From positions 248,001 through 312,000 of the forward strand of contig NZ_JAKLOY010000007.1 in assembly GCF_023652955.1 (NCBI RefSeq): DNA of 64,000 nucleotides. The letters run 5' to 3'. The notes under the pieces are model-generated. The model saw only the letters and a list, made by a program, of their open reading frames with translations. It had not been told where the DNA came from and made no database searches. The translations under genes were made by a program, and so were the position numbers. This stretch comes from Geomonas sp. Red32. Its GTDB lineage: Bacteria; Desulfobacterota; Desulfuromonadia; Geobacterales; Geobacteraceae. Positions 63,501 to 64,000 of the stretch are shown here, piece after piece (positions within the stretch are counted from its first letter, which is position 1; the number at the start of each line of letters is the position of its first letter).

Positions 63501-64000
63501 TTGAACCTCGAGTGCTCGGGCTGCCACATGAACACCAACACCACCAAGACCGACGTGTTCACCAACCCGACCAGCGCCACCAACGCGTCCACCATCTTCG
63601 ACGGCAAGAGCCTGTGCGACCCCGGCAAGGGGTACGACAGCGCGGCCGGCGTCGAGGGTAACGCCGCCAAGCGGGCGACCGTCAACAGCCAGAACACCGT
63701 CAAGCGGTGCGAAAACTGCCACGTCACCGGCCGCAACGCCGACGGCATCGCCATCGACACCTACGGCGCTCCCAACCCGAACGCCGCTCACCAGGCCGCC
63801 GGGCTCCTCAAGAACGTCACCCAGGCCCTCAAGACCACCGACGGCACCAACGAGGTCGCCTTCACCGGCAGCCACCTCGACGTCCTCGATTGCACCGTCT
63901 GCCATCTGGCCCGCAAGCAGATGGTGGTCCGCGAGCTCGACGCCACTTCCGGCAACCGCTACCCCAATATGCTCGGCTTCGACACCTCCCGCGGCATGAT
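60537..64000 (+). CDS. Multiheme c-type cytochrome with in-frame TGA (candidate selenoprotein), partial
   Basis: The ATG at 60537 follows AAAGGGGA and starts a signal peptide (GLATLVCLSLVSAIWAWVATA). Residues about 30-320 form beta-rich bacterial repeat domains with no hemes. Five CxxCH motifs then appear, with a CTSTCH (CX3CH) and a CGTSGCH (CX4CH) variant. Codon 564 is TGA (62226-62228, after MVGKW). The same frame then stays open to the window edge, about 590 codons, with six further motifs: CGSCH, CLMCH, CRNCH, CSGCH, CENCH and CTVCH. The part after the TGA has no signal peptide or RBS of its own and could not be matured to a cytochrome alone. A SECIS-like hairpin follows the TGA and selC lies nearby. 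I infer selenocysteine at residue 564. A nonsense mutation or a sequencing error is the alternative. The C-terminus lies beyond the window. Confidence 0.8.
62226..62261 (+). promoter_or_regulatory. Candidate bacterial SECIS element
   Basis: UUCGCC (62239-62244) pairs with GGCGAA (62249-62254) around an AGUU loop. Below it, UGAAG (62226-62230, including the UGA) pairs with CUUCA (62255-62259). The loop starts 16 bases after the UGA and has G as its second base. This fits the known bacterial SECIS pattern (loop about 16-37 bases after UGA, G in the first two loop positions), and the distance is close to that in E. coli fdhF. Confidence 0.7.

Noticed and set aside
62259..64000. A separate cytochrome gene starting at ATG 62259
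   Set aside because: It is in the same frame as the upstream gene, has no RBS and no signal peptide, and would not be exported for heme attachment. Read-through of the TGA is the better explanation.

Overview
The window looks like chromosomal DNA from a high-GC member of the Geobacterales/Desulfuromonadales, probably a Geobacter, Geomonas or Citrifermentans relative. Evidence: multiheme c-type cytochromes with CxxCH motifs, a selenocysteine tRNA, many exported envelope proteins, an Mla-type lipid transport operon, and dense GC-rich intergenic repeat elements. The genus is an inference from gene content. No phage, insertion sequence or CRISPR array was seen.

Layout. 1-24.1 kb: a long, almost wholly plus-strand block of exported proteins. 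It holds a FlgT-like protein, a CsgG-like lipoprotein, two paralogous transglutaminase-fold proteins, two paralogous exported proteins of unknown function, a WD40-caspase protein, a DUF4384-like protein, a TPR/beta-helix lipoprotein, a FecR-TPR protein, a CHASE2 adenylate cyclase and a class II cyclic-nucleotide phosphodiesterase. It ends in an MlaE/ATPase/MlaD/lipoprotein operon. In that operon the ATPase has lost every catalytic motif, and the lipoprotein carries GC-rich repeats between its start codon and its lipobox. 24.1-24.8 kb: hicB with a frameshifted hicA. 24.9-33.8 kb: recC-recB-recD. 33.9-35.8 kb: two minus-strand lipoproteins. 36-40.9 kb: sbcD-sbcC. 41-45.3 kb: a transporter, a small lipoprotein, a PhoB-like regulator and a DUF2062 protein. 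45.4-50 kb: a broken large gene, psd and an Lgt-like membrane protein. 50.3-52.2 kb: a small membrane protein, then a response regulator and CBS-domain histidine kinase on the minus strand. 52.4-58.5 kb: a 2041-residue lectin/DUF11-repeat surface protein. 58.9-64 kb: selC, a perfect 18 x 10-bp tandem repeat, a tetraheme cytochrome, and a large multiheme cytochrome that runs off the window.

The strongest unusual signal is in that last gene. Its frame is interrupted by one in-frame TGA (62226-62228) and then stays open for about 590 codons with six more CxxCH motifs. A hairpin directly after the TGA fits the bacterial SECIS pattern, and the selenocysteine tRNA lies about 1.6 kb upstream of the gene. 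I infer a selenocysteine-containing multiheme cytochrome. The second theme is the 1-24 kb block, which joins an exported caspase, FecR/CHASE2 cAMP signalling, a cAMP phosphodiesterase and a lipid-transport operon. That these form one system is inference from gene order.
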